Of a stretch of 10,003 nucleotides of DNA, positions 1-6,780 are shown in pieces. The notes under the pieces are model-generated. The model searched no databases, was not told where the DNA came from, and saw only the letters and a program-made list of their open reading frames with translations. The position numbers and the translations under genes were made by a program. Source of the DNA: an archaeon (GTDB taxonomy: Archaea > Hydrothermarchaeota > Hydrothermarchaeia > Hydrothermarchaeales > Hydrothermarchaeaceae); assembly GCA_018830205.1 (NCBI GenBank), contig JAHJSX010000102.1, positions 1 through 10,003 of the forward strand. The letters are read 5' to 3'. Within the stretch, counting starts at the first letter, position 1. Every line of letters starts with the position of its first letter.

Positions 1-1
1 A

Positions 2-1048
2 GACCTTGCACAGATGGTGGCGGACGGAGAACTTGATGCCCAGTACATAAAAGTCGAGTCAGAGCACTCTGCAATGGCCGCATGCATTGGTGCATCTGCA
101 ACAGGCGCAAGGACTTTTACTGCAACATCCTCACAGGGCCTCGCGCTCATGCATGAGGTGTTATTCATTGCATCCGGCATGCGCCTGCCAATTGTAATGG
201 CAAACGCAAACAGGGCGCTTTCTGCCCCTATCAACATCTGGAATGACCAGCAGGACTCTATGGCGGAGCGCGACTGCGGATGGATTCAGCTATACTGCGA
301 GACGAACCAGGAGGTCATTGATACAACAATTCAGGCTTTCAGGATTGCCGAGGACAAAGATGTCATGCTGCCTGTGATGGTTAATCTTGATGGGTTCGTA
401 CTTACACACACAAACGAGCCGGTAGAGATACCTGATGAGGGGCAGGTGAAAAAGTATCTCCCTGATTTCGTGCCACAGGTAACCCTTGACCCAAAAAGCC
501 CCATAACCATGGGCGCTTTTGCAGACCCATCGTTTTATATGGAATTCAGGCGTGAGCAGGAGAGAGCAATGGAAGGGTCGCTTGGCGTTATTAAAAAGGC
601 CGACGAGGAATTCGAGAAGGTCTTTGGACGAAGCTACGGCGGCCACATCGAGAAGTACAACATGGGAAACGCAGACATCGTGCTAGTAACGCTAGGCTCT
701 GTAGCAGGTACAATAAAAGAGACAATTGACCTGATGGATGGTGTCGGACTTCTACGAATCAGGACATACCGGCCGCTTCCAAAACAAGAGATTCTGGATG
801 CCCTCAAAGATGCAAAAGTAGTTGGTGTAATTGAAAAGGATGTCTCAATTGGCCTTGGCGAAGGCGCTCTTTACTCAGAGATAAAAGGCCTTTTGTATTC
901 ATCAGATTTAAACCCAAAAACCCTTGGTTTCATAGTCGGCCTTGGCGGGCGTGACGTTACCTTTGAAAACATAAAAGAGGCTGTAACCCTTGCGCAAAAG
1001 GCAGAGAAAGAAAAAGTTAAAGAAGTTACATGGGTTGGTTTGAAATGA
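2..1048 (+). CDS. porA: Pyruvate:ferredoxin oxidoreductase alpha subunit (5' truncated)
   Basis: This subunit belongs to the archaeal multi-subunit pyruvate:ferredoxin oxidoreductase, a cytoplasmic enzyme that interconverts pyruvate + CoA and acetyl-CoA + CO2 using ferredoxin and thiamine diphosphate. The frame is open to the left edge (DLAQ precedes the first ATG at 14), so the true start lies upstream. About 348 residues are present, and roughly 40 N-terminal residues are probably missing judging from the usual 380-400. Recognisable blocks are VESEHSAMAACIGASATGAR followed by TFTATSSQGLALMHEVLFIA, which form the diphosphate-side domain I of the family, and a C-terminal domain II with LLRIRTYRPLP and the GLGGRDVT segment. 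The SEHSA glutamate is the likely cofactor-activating acid by family analogy. It overlaps porB by 4 nt, implying coupled translation. The usual archaeal order porG-porD-porA-porB predicts porG and porD just outside the window. Identification is secure; only the start is unseen. Confidence 0.96.
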   Translation, partial: DLAQMVADGELDAQYIKVESEHSAMAACIGASATGARTFTATSSQGLALMHEVLFIASGMRLPIVMANANRALSAPINIWNDQQDSMAERDCGWIQLYCETNQEVIDTTIQAFRIAEDKDVMLPVMVNLDGFVLTHTNEPVEIPDEGQVKKYLPDFVPQVTLDPKSPITMGAFADPSFYMEFRREQERAMEGSLGVIKKADEEFEKVFGRSYGGHIEKYNMGNADIVLVTLGSVAGTIKETIDLMDGVGLLRIRTYRPLPKQEILDALKDAKVVGVIEKDVSIGLGEGALYSEIKGLLYSSDLNPKTLGFIVGLGGRDVTFENIKEAVTLAQKAEKEKVKEVTWVGLK

Positions 1049-2004
1049 AGATAGCAGAGGATATCCCAAGTTATGTGAGGTGCAGGCAAAAATGCGGCGC
1101 AAGCCTGTATGCAGACCGGTGCTGGAATTTCAAGGACAACATAAAGGAAGTATCTGAAGACGAGTTATTTGCACAAGGACACAGGGCGTGCGCAGGATGC
1201 GGCGGTACAATCGCAATAAGGCTCGCATTAAAAGCTGCCGGCAAAAATACAATTTGCACAGAGGCAACCGGCTGCATGGAAGTGGTTTCAACACCATATC
1301 CTGAAACTGCCTGGAGGGTCCCCTGGATCCATGTGGCATTTGAGACTTCTGCTGCCGTTGCAAGCGGGGTTGAAGCAGCGCTAAAAGCCCTGGGAAGAAA
1401 AGAGGGCACAAATGTAATTGCTTTTGGAGGCGACGGAGGTACAGTGGACATAGGCCTGCAGGCCCTAAGCGGCGCCATGGAGCGAGGCCACGACATGACC
1501 TACATCTGCTATGACAATGAGGCCTACATGAATACAGGCGTCCAGAGAAGCGGTGCTACACCTTATGGGGCATCGACAACGACTTCCCCTGCAGGCAAGG
1601 TATCCTTTGGGGAGGACCGGTTGAAAAAGGACATGCCAAGGATAATAGCTGCCCACAACGTACCGTATGTTGCAACGGCCTCTGTCGCAATGCCTCTGGA
1701 TTACATGGAAAAGGTGAAAAAGGCAGTCAATACAAAAGGCCCCGCATACATTCACGTTCATGCGCCGTGCACCCCTGGATGGGGCATCCCCAACGAAAAG
1801 AGCATCGAAATTGCGCGCCTTGCAGTTGACACAGGTATGTGGGTCCTTTATGAAATCGAGAATGGGGTTGAGAAACTAACTTATGAACCTGCTGATAGGA
1901 AGCCTGTAGGGGATTATCTCAAGACCCAGAAGAGATACAGGCACTTGAAAGAGGACACAATAGCCAAGATACAAGAGATGACAGACCAGAAGTGGGAAAA
2001 GTAA
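1045..2004 (+). CDS. porB: Pyruvate:ferredoxin oxidoreductase beta subunit
   Basis: The beta subunit binds thiamine diphosphate and one [4Fe-4S] cluster of the pyruvate:ferredoxin oxidoreductase. I chose the ATG at 1045 (319 aa) because it overlaps the porA TGA in an ATGA junction typical of coupled subunits; an ATG at 1030 and a GTG at 1075 are in frame. Numbered from 1045, HRACAGCG carries C49 and C52, TGCMEV gives C77 and HAPCTPGWG gives C242, the four expected cluster ligands. The cofactor motif is GDGG at 129-132 followed by N158 in YDNEAYMNTG. ETAWRVPWIHVAFE and PYGASTTTSP are further family blocks. The oddity is about 40 residues ahead of the GHRACAGCG block, where family members as I recall them usually have 10-20; this extension holds C13, C17 and C26. 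Its TAA directly abuts the stop of the opposing transporter gene. Confidence 0.96.
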   Translation: MKIAEDIPSYVRCRQKCGASLYADRCWNFKDNIKEVSEDELFAQGHRACAGCGGTIAIRLALKAAGKNTICTEATGCMEVVSTPYPETAWRVPWIHVAFETSAAVASGVEAALKALGRKEGTNVIAFGGDGGTVDIGLQALSGAMERGHDMTYICYDNEAYMNTGVQRSGATPYGASTTTSPAGKVSFGEDRLKKDMPRIIAAHNVPYVATASVAMPLDYMEKVKKAVNTKGPAYIHVHAPCTPGWGIPNEKSIEIARLAVDTGMWVLYEIENGVEKLTYEPADRKPVGDYLKTQKRYRHLKEDTIAKIQEMTDQKWEK

Positions 2005-3168
2005 TTACATTCCTTCTATTTCTCTTCCTTTTATTTTCCTAACCAGCAAAATCGAGAGCATTGCAATTGCTGTTCCGATTATATAGATGACATTGATGCT
2101 TGATGCGTTATAAACAGGGATGAGGATTACCGGGGCAAAGGCATAACCGAAAAATCTTGCGCTGTTGAAAACCGACGACACTGTGCCTCTCATTTTTGGA
2201 ATTACCTCCATTGCTACCGTTAGAAGTGAGGCCCATATACCCGCGTTTCCGCAGCCAAACAAAAAGAGCAGAAACACGAATGCATAAAAGCTATGCGCAA
2301 AATTAATGAGCACCAGTGTCGCGCCGGAGATTAAAAACCCATAAGTTGCTGTTTTTTTCCTACCAATCCTGTCAACAAGGGCCCCTGCGACGGGCGATGC
2401 GATTATCCCTGCCGCGCCGCTTGATGCGAGTATCATTCCTATCTGGCGCTCTTTCATCAAAAGGGGTGGAAGGGACAGGAAGTCAGACATAAAAGATATT
2501 ACCCCGATAAATGCGAAAAACACCAGGAACCCAATGGTGCCAAGGAGGACGACATCCCTGTTATTAAGTACAGTCTTAATCTGCTCCATAACGTCCCTGA
2601 AACTACCGCCCCCCGTCTTGAAGGAATGCCCTCGAAACGCTGTCCAGAAAAACCCGCCAGCAAAAAAGGAGAGTCCACTAAATGTGAAGAATACATATCT
2701 CCAGCTAAACTCTGCAAGGTATCCTGCAACAAGCGGGCCAAGTGCAATGCCTGCAGTAATCGCAGAGCCAAAAAAACCCATGGCAGTCCCCCTGTTTTCT
2801 CTTGTTGTAATATCCCCAAGAATCGCAACAAGCACGGGGCTGACCAGTGCAAATCCTGTTCCAAGAATTACTCTTGATAGCAAAAACATTGAAATGCTTT
2901 CTGATATGCCGCACAGAAATGAGCCGAAAGAATAGACCAGAAATCCGGCCATAACAATAATCTTTCGGTCATAGCGGTCAGAGAGCGTGCCCGAAAAAAG
3001 CTGCAGGAATGCAAAGGGAAACATGAAAAACGGAATTGAGAGAAGCACCTGCCCGACATCAACGCCAAACGCAGATTTAAGCGAAGGTATCAAAGCAAGC
3101 ACTGCGTTCCCGCTAAGAGGGCCAATAAAACCCCCAAGATATATCGACAATATCTTCAGGTCCCTCAT
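2005..3168 (-). CDS. MFS transporter, drug-efflux (DHA)-like
   Basis: This is a 12-helix major facilitator superfamily protein in the cytoplasmic membrane, probably a proton-driven exporter of small molecules. From the ATG at 3168 it has 387 residues, normal for the family. The conserved loop 2-3 motif A is at about 60-69 (GTLSDRYDRK), and its second-half copy is at about 262-272 (GALVDRIGRKK). The antiporter-like motif C is near 136-151 (AITAGIALGPLVAGYL), followed by WRYVFF, which favours a drug:H+ antiporter subgroup. The frame stays open to an ATG at 3291, but those 41 extra residues are not MFS-like and would overlap ftr, so I reject them. A GGAGG lies 13 nt before the ATG at 3168, slightly far but usable. 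It is divergent from ftr and tail-to-tail with porB. The substrate cannot be deduced. Confidence 0.9.
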   Translation of the reverse strand: MRDLKILSIYLGGFIGPLSGNAVLALIPSLKSAFGVDVGQVLLSIPFFMFPFAFLQLFSGTLSDRYDRKIIVMAGFLVYSFGSFLCGISESISMFLLSRVILGTGFALVSPVLVAILGDITTRENRGTAMGFFGSAITAGIALGPLVAGYLAEFSWRYVFFTFSGLSFFAGGFFWTAFRGHSFKTGGGSFRDVMEQIKTVLNNRDVVLLGTIGFLVFFAFIGVISFMSDFLSLPPLLMKERQIGMILASSGAAGIIASPVAGALVDRIGRKKTATYGFLISGATLVLINFAHSFYAFVFLLFLFGCGNAGIWASLLTVAMEVIPKMRGTVSSVFNSARFFGYAFAPVILIPVYNASSINVIYIIGTAIAMLSILLVRKIKGREIEGM

Positions 3169-3181
3169 GGGCGGTATTATG

Positions 3182-3186
3182 CCTCC
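3182..3186 (-). promoter_or_regulatory. Shine-Dalgarno site of the MFS gene
   Basis: Read on the minus strand this is GGAGG, a full anti-SD match, 13 nt ahead of the ATG at 3168. The spacing is longer than the usual 5-9 nt, but no in-frame ATG, GTG or TTG lies closer, so it still supports 3168 over the upstream ATG at 3291. Confidence 0.55.
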
Positions 3187-3189
3187 ACA

Positions 3190-3221
3190 ATTAATAAAAC
3201 TATGCAAAAACTTTTTTATGC
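3190..3221. promoter_or_regulatory. Divergent promoter region, MFS and ftr
   Basis: Two archaeal TATA-like elements face in opposite directions. On the plus strand, ttaataaaa (about 3191-3199) lies about 25 nt before the ATG at 3218, so the ftr transcript would be leaderless or nearly so. On the minus strand, cataaaaaag (about 3210-3220) would place the transporter start site near 3188, leaving a leader of about 20 nt that contains its GGAGG. The two boxes are only some 20 bp apart, so the two transcripts may compete for TBP/TFB. This is read from sequence pattern only. Confidence 0.4.
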
Positions 3222-4126
3222 TCAGGATGCCAGTGCTTCTTGTGGAGATAAATGGAGTAAATATAGAGGACACATTTGCCGAGTGTTTCACGAGCGCTTA
3301 TACGCGGCTTTTGATAACGGCGGTAAATGAGAAGTGGGCACGTATTGCAGCCACACAGGCCACAGGATACGGCACTTCAATGATTGGGTGCACAGCGGAG
3401 GCAGGGATAGAGGCATTTTTGGACGAGTCACAGACTCCGGACAAAAGACCTGGATATGTGATACAGCTTTGGACTTCCAAGAAGAACATGTTGAACGAGC
3501 TTTTGGGGCGTATTGGCCAGTGTGTCCTGACATCACCCACAGCAGCGGTTTTCAACTGGTGCGAGAGTACGGAGAAGCTTGATGCCGGGCACAAGATGCG
3601 GTTCTTTGGCGACGGCCACCAGTCAAGGGGCATGGTTGGCGATAGGGTTGTAACAAAGATACCGATTATGGGCGGCGAGTTTGTCATAGAAAAAGAGTTT
3701 GGCGTATCAAAGGGCGTAGCAGGGGGCAACTTCATAATTCTTGCAGACTCTATTGAATCAGCGCTCGCTGCAGCAGAATCTGCGGTCGATGCAATCGGCA
3801 GCGTAGAAGGAGTAATAACACCATTTCCAGGAGGGGTCTGTGCATCTGGCTCAAAGGTGGGGTCAAATAAATACAAGTTCATGCATGCCTGCACAAATGA
3901 GCTTTACTGCCCCACGATTTCAGAAACAGTCGAAGGCTCTTTTGTAAAGGATGCAAAGAGCGTCCTTGAGATAGTAATTGATGGAGTGAGCGAGGAGCAA
4001 GTAAAGGAGGCCACGAAAAAGGGCATTGAAGCCGCATGCAAAATAGATGGTGTAAAAGGGATAACAGCAGGCAATTACGGGGGCACACTTGGGAATGTGC
4101 ACATTCGCTTGAGGGAGCTTTTCTAA
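3218..4126 (+). CDS. ftr: Formylmethanofuran:tetrahydromethanopterin formyltransferase
   Basis: Ftr reversibly transfers the formyl group from formylmethanofuran to N5 of tetrahydro(methano/sarcina)pterin, the second step of CO2 reduction to methane or the reverse oxidation. It is a soluble cytoplasmic enzyme. Diagnostic blocks are EINGVNIEDTFAE at the N terminus, GRIGQCVLTSPTAAVFN, KIPIMGGEFVIE, KGVAGGNFII, EGVITPFPGG followed by ASGSKVGSNKYKF, and the C-terminal ITAGNYGGTLGN ending in LRELF. ATGs at 3218 (302 aa) and 3227 and a GTG at 3242 (294 aa, aligning with the usual MEING start) are all possible. None has a convincing Shine-Dalgarno site. A TATA-like element about 25 nt before 3218 suggests a leaderless start there or at 3227. 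A much longer in-frame extension back to 2987 is antisense to the transporter and is rejected. The gene heads a cluster with the HD and nitrilase genes. Confidence 0.96.
   Translation: MLRMPVLLVEINGVNIEDTFAECFTSAYTRLLITAVNEKWARIAATQATGYGTSMIGCTAEAGIEAFLDESQTPDKRPGYVIQLWTSKKNMLNELLGRIGQCVLTSPTAAVFNWCESTEKLDAGHKMRFFGDGHQSRGMVGDRVVTKIPIMGGEFVIEKEFGVSKGVAGGNFIILADSIESALAAAESAVDAIGSVEGVITPFPGGVCASGSKVGSNKYKFMHACTNELYCPTISETVEGSFVKDAKSVLEIVIDGVSEEQVKEATKKGIEAACKIDGVKGITAGNYGGTLGNVHIRLRELF
4111..4117 (+). promoter_or_regulatory. Shine-Dalgarno site supporting the TTG start at 4128
   Basis: The purine run GAGGGAG lies within the last codons of ftr and ends 10 nt before the TTG at 4128. It supports this non-ATG start and indicates that the HD gene is translated from the ftr transcript. 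Confidence 0.55.
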
Positions 4127-4127
4127 A

Positions 4128-5087
4128 TTGACAGAGCAAAAACACATCAAGGATTTGGGCGACCGGGAGCCCGTTGAAGGATTCTTTGTCGTCGAGTACA
4201 AGCACGATATAAGGGAATACAAGAAAGGTTATCGGTTCATGTTCGGGGTCTCCGACAGCTCTGGAGAGGTCATGGTAAATTACTGGGGAGGGCCTGATGC
4301 AGGCACCATTGAAGAGGTCTGGAGCGAGTTTTCAAAAGGGGCCATTGTCTACATAAAAGCTGAATCCGTAATATACAACGAGAAACTCCAGATTAACATA
4401 AACCCCCCGGAGCATTCTGTCAGACTAGCAAAAGAAGGAGAGTACGACCCTTCAATGTTTATCGATATCTCAAGCAGGGACATAGGTGAGATGGAAAAGA
4501 AATTTTTCTCCCTTGTGGATTCTGTCATGGACCCCCTTATGAAGGGCCTTCTTGAGGATACCTTCAAAGACCCTGAAACCTGGAATACCTTCAAGCGCGC
4601 GCCTGCTGCCAAGCAGTTCCACCATGCTTACATTGGAGGCCTTCTTGAGCACACACTGGGAGTCGCAGAGTTTGTGGACACTGCCTGCAGGGTCCAGCCC
4701 TCACTTGAGCGGGACCTCGCCATCACCGGGGCGCTTTTACATGATATAGGCAAGACGCGCGAGATGAAGGCCACAAGCACAATCGAGTACACTCCCGTGG
4801 GGATGCTTGAGGGCCACGTGGCCGTAGGTTACGGGATGGTGAAAAGCAAGCTTGGGGACTTTCCGGAGACACTTGCCACAAAAATCCTCCATATCATATT
4901 AAGCCATCACGGTGAAAAGGGAAACGGCTCTCCCCAGGAGCCAATGTTCCCGGAGGCCGCGGCCGTATATCTGGCAGACTTTTTCGATTCTTTTGTTGTA
5001 CAGTTCATAAAGGAAAAGGAAAATTGTGACACTGACGACTTCAAGATATATTCGCGCCTGCTTGACAGGCGGATATTTTTAAAGTAA
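4128..5087 (+). CDS. OB-fold/HD-domain protein, YhaM-type 3'-5' exoribonuclease family
   Basis: This 319-residue protein has an N-terminal OB-fold-like nucleic-acid-binding region (about 12-92) and a C-terminal HD phosphohydrolase domain (about 160-300). This is the layout and size of the bacterial YhaM exoribonuclease (about 314 aa), which degrades RNA or ssDNA from the 3' end with divalent metals. The metal-binding set is visible: H165/H166 in QFHHAYIGG, H175 in LLEHTLGV, the H205-D206 pair in LLHDIGK, H230, H260-H261 in ILSHHGE and D284 in LADFFDS. The start is a TTG one base after the ftr stop, backed by GAGGGAG at 4111-4117. The nitrilase gene follows after one base. Substrate and role in archaea are inferred from architecture only; another nucleic-acid or nucleotide phosphohydrolase activity is possible. 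Confidence 0.87.
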   Translation: MTEQKHIKDLGDREPVEGFFVVEYKHDIREYKKGYRFMFGVSDSSGEVMVNYWGGPDAGTIEEVWSEFSKGAIVYIKAESVIYNEKLQININPPEHSVRLAKEGEYDPSMFIDISSRDIGEMEKKFFSLVDSVMDPLMKGLLEDTFKDPETWNTFKRAPAAKQFHHAYIGGLLEHTLGVAEFVDTACRVQPSLERDLAITGALLHDIGKTREMKATSTIEYTPVGMLEGHVAVGYGMVKSKLGDFPETLATKILHIILSHHGEKGNGSPQEPMFPEAAAVYLADFFDSFVVQFIKEKENCDTDDFKIYSRLLDRRIFLK

Positions 5088-5088
5088 A

Positions 5089-5829
5089 ATGAGAGTAACA
5101 ATCGCACAGACCGATATTGCATTTGGGGCGAAGGAGAAGAACCTAGGCAAGGCATTGGAGATTGTAAAAGTTGCAGGCTCTGATTTGATACTTTTTCCAG
5201 AGCTTTTCACAACAGGCTTTGACTTTGATGCCTTAAAAGAGCTTTCAGAAGAGATACCCGGAGAAACGACGGCTGCCATTCAAGGAGTCTGCGGCGATTC
5301 AATAGTCGGCGGCTCGATTGTTGAAAAAGATAAAGATATCTATAATACTTTTTTTCTTTTAGACAAAGACGGAATCCTTGGAAAATACCGAAAGATGCAC
5401 CTCTTCAGAGCGGAAAAGAATTATTTTTCATCTGGAACGGAACCCATAGTAATAGACACAAAATTCGGAAAAATTGGACTTGCCACATGCTATGACATCA
5501 GGTTTCCCGAGCTTACGAGGGAGCTTACAAAAAACGGTGCAGAGATTCTGCTCGTCACAGCAGAATTTCCCTCTCCGCGAGACAACCACTGGAAGGTCCT
5601 GCTTCAGGCAAGGGCAATAGAGAACCAGGTTTTTGTAATAGCCACAAATCGGGTAGGCAGAGACAAAAGACAGGAATATTTTGGCAGCTCAATGGTAATT
5701 GACCCGTGGGGGCGGGTATTACTTGAGGGAGGGAGCAAAGAAGAGGAGCTCTTGTGCGACATCGATATTCAAATGGTATCAAAAACCCGGAAGGACTTCC
5801 CGGTGCTTGGTGATTCGAAAATAATATAA
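5089..5829 (+). CDS. Carbon-nitrogen hydrolase (nitrilase superfamily amidase)
   Basis: This 246-residue protein is a compact nitrilase-superfamily enzyme that should hydrolyse a C-N bond of an amide or carbamoyl substrate through a cysteine thioester. The catalytic triad is complete: E38 in LILFPELFTTGFD, K102 in KYRKMHLF and C134 in LATCYDIRFPEL. E109, often a fourth conserved residue, is also present. ARAIENQVFVIATNRVG and GSSMVIDPWGRVL are the usual C-terminal blocks. It resembles the omega-amidase/Nit2-like and generic archaeal carbon-nitrogen hydrolase branches, but the sequence alone does not give the substrate. The ATG lies one base after the HD gene stop, with only a weak, distant purine run (aggcgga, 15 nt before), so translation probably relies on re-initiation. 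Its TAA overlaps the probable TATA box of the next gene. Confidence 0.92.
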   Translation: MRVTIAQTDIAFGAKEKNLGKALEIVKVAGSDLILFPELFTTGFDFDALKELSEEIPGETTAAIQGVCGDSIVGGSIVEKDKDIYNTFFLLDKDGILGKYRKMHLFRAEKNYFSSGTEPIVIDTKFGKIGLATCYDIRFPELTRELTKNGAEILLVTAEFPSPRDNHWKVLLQARAIENQVFVIATNRVGRDKRQEYFGSSMVIDPWGRVLLEGGSKEEELLCDIDIQMVSKTRKDFPVLGDSKII

Positions 5830-5830
5830 A
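5818..5830 (+). promoter_or_regulatory. TATA-box candidate for the regulator-larB unit
   Basis: The stretch aaaataatataaa overlaps the nitrilase stop codon and is centred about 29 nt before the ATG at 5855. In archaea this puts the transcription start at about 5851-5855, giving a leaderless or nearly leaderless mRNA. The absence of any Shine-Dalgarno match in 5831-5854 agrees with that. Assignment is by position and composition only. Confidence 0.45.
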
Positions 5831-5854
5831 CTTACTTTACATACCCTACTATTG

Positions 5855-6778
5855 ATGAGGGTTTTTATATTAATCAGCCTATTATTTTTTCTCATAGCGC
5901 CCGTTTTTGCGCTCGATATAGAGGATTACGAGGCAAAAGCCAAAATCGTTGACAGCAAGCTGGTGGAGGAGGTAACGCTTCGGATTTACAACAGCAATGA
6001 GGAGCCCCTGACCAGCTTTACTTACCCATTTGGCGGCGACATGCAGAACCTCACAGTCCACGATTCAGTAGGGGCGCTTGAGTACTCTTCAAAATATACA
6101 GGGGATAAGACATACGTCACTACCACGCTTAGAGAGCCCCTATTGACTGATAGAGCGTATGACATCACCTACAAATTCTATCTTGACGGGCAGATAACCC
6201 TAAAGGAGGCCACATACATCCTGTCCACAACCCACTCGCTTCTTGCAAACGTCAAATCCTTTGATTTCACAATCACACTCCCTGAAGGGCATGGGATAGC
6301 CACCGGGCAGATTGTCAGTCCACACCCTGGGAAGTTCACATCAGACGGACGGCATGTGGTGCTGGAATGGAATCTATACGACCCCATACCTCCAGAGCTT
6401 CGGGAATTCGATGCAATTGTCCTTTATGAAAACCTTCTTGGTGAAAACACACCATGGTGGGAGGGCAAGGAGAATTACATATATCTGATAATAATAGCAG
6501 CAATGCTTTTTGCATTCGTTAATCTCTCAAAGCAGCTTAGAACCAAGAAACAGACAAATGACAGGATAGACATCCTCAGAGGGGACGAGCAGGCCATCAT
6601 GCGGCTTATTATCGAGACTGACGGCATCGACCAGCGGGAGATACAAAGAGCGACCGATTTCTCCAAGACCAAGGTGTCAAAAATTCTTTCAGAATTTGAA
6701 AAGAGGGGCGTTATAAGAAAGGAGCAGGCCGGCAGGCGGAACAAGATATTCATTAAAAAAGAGCTAAAAGAGCAGTAA
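5855..6778 (+). CDS. Membrane-anchored winged-helix transcriptional regulator with extracytoplasmic domain
   Basis: This 307-residue protein has four parts. Residues 1-19 look like a signal peptide (hydrophobic core ending in APVFA). Residues 20-205 form a beta-rich extracytoplasmic domain of no family I can name with confidence. Residues 208-223 are a single transmembrane helix (IYLIIIAAMLFAFVNL) followed by the positive stop RTKK. Residues 238-303 form a cytoplasmic winged helix-turn-helix, with recognition helix near 269-283 (FSKTKVSKILSEFEKRG) and wing 284-300 (VIRKEQAGRRNKIFI). Similar one-TM wHTH proteins are widespread in archaea. The likely role is to transduce an envelope signal to transcription, by inference. 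A TTG one codon upstream (5852) is an alternative start; I prefer the ATG. larB begins 2 nt after the stop, so the two are probably co-transcribed. Confidence 0.82.
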   Translation: MRVFILISLLFFLIAPVFALDIEDYEAKAKIVDSKLVEEVTLRIYNSNEEPLTSFTYPFGGDMQNLTVHDSVGALEYSSKYTGDKTYVTTTLREPLLTDRAYDITYKFYLDGQITLKEATYILSTTHSLLANVKSFDFTITLPEGHGIATGQIVSPHPGKFTSDGRHVVLEWNLYDPIPPELREFDAIVLYENLLGENTPWWEGKENYIYLIIIAAMLFAFVNLSKQLRTKKQTNDRIDILRGDEQAIMRLIIETDGIDQREIQRATDFSKTKVSKILSEFEKRGVIRKEQAGRRNKIFIKKELKEQ

Positions 6779-6780
6779 AC

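Noticed and set aside
2534..2935. 133-codon plus-strand frame inside the MFS gene
   Set aside because: Lys/Pro/Ser-rich shadow of membrane-protein codons without any motif or ribosome site.
2987..3217. In-frame extension of ftr back to an ATG at 2987
   Set aside because: It is antisense to the transporter, has no Ftr similarity, and would add about 77 residues before the conserved N terminus.
3169..3291. Upstream ATG at 3291 for the MFS gene
   Set aside because: The extra 41 residues overlap ftr, are not MFS-like, and lie beyond the GGAGG and TATA-like element that fit the ATG at 3168.
3298..3894. 198-codon open frame antisense to ftr
   Set aside because: Composition is that of a shadow frame, with no domain; ftr occupies the same bases with strong family motifs.
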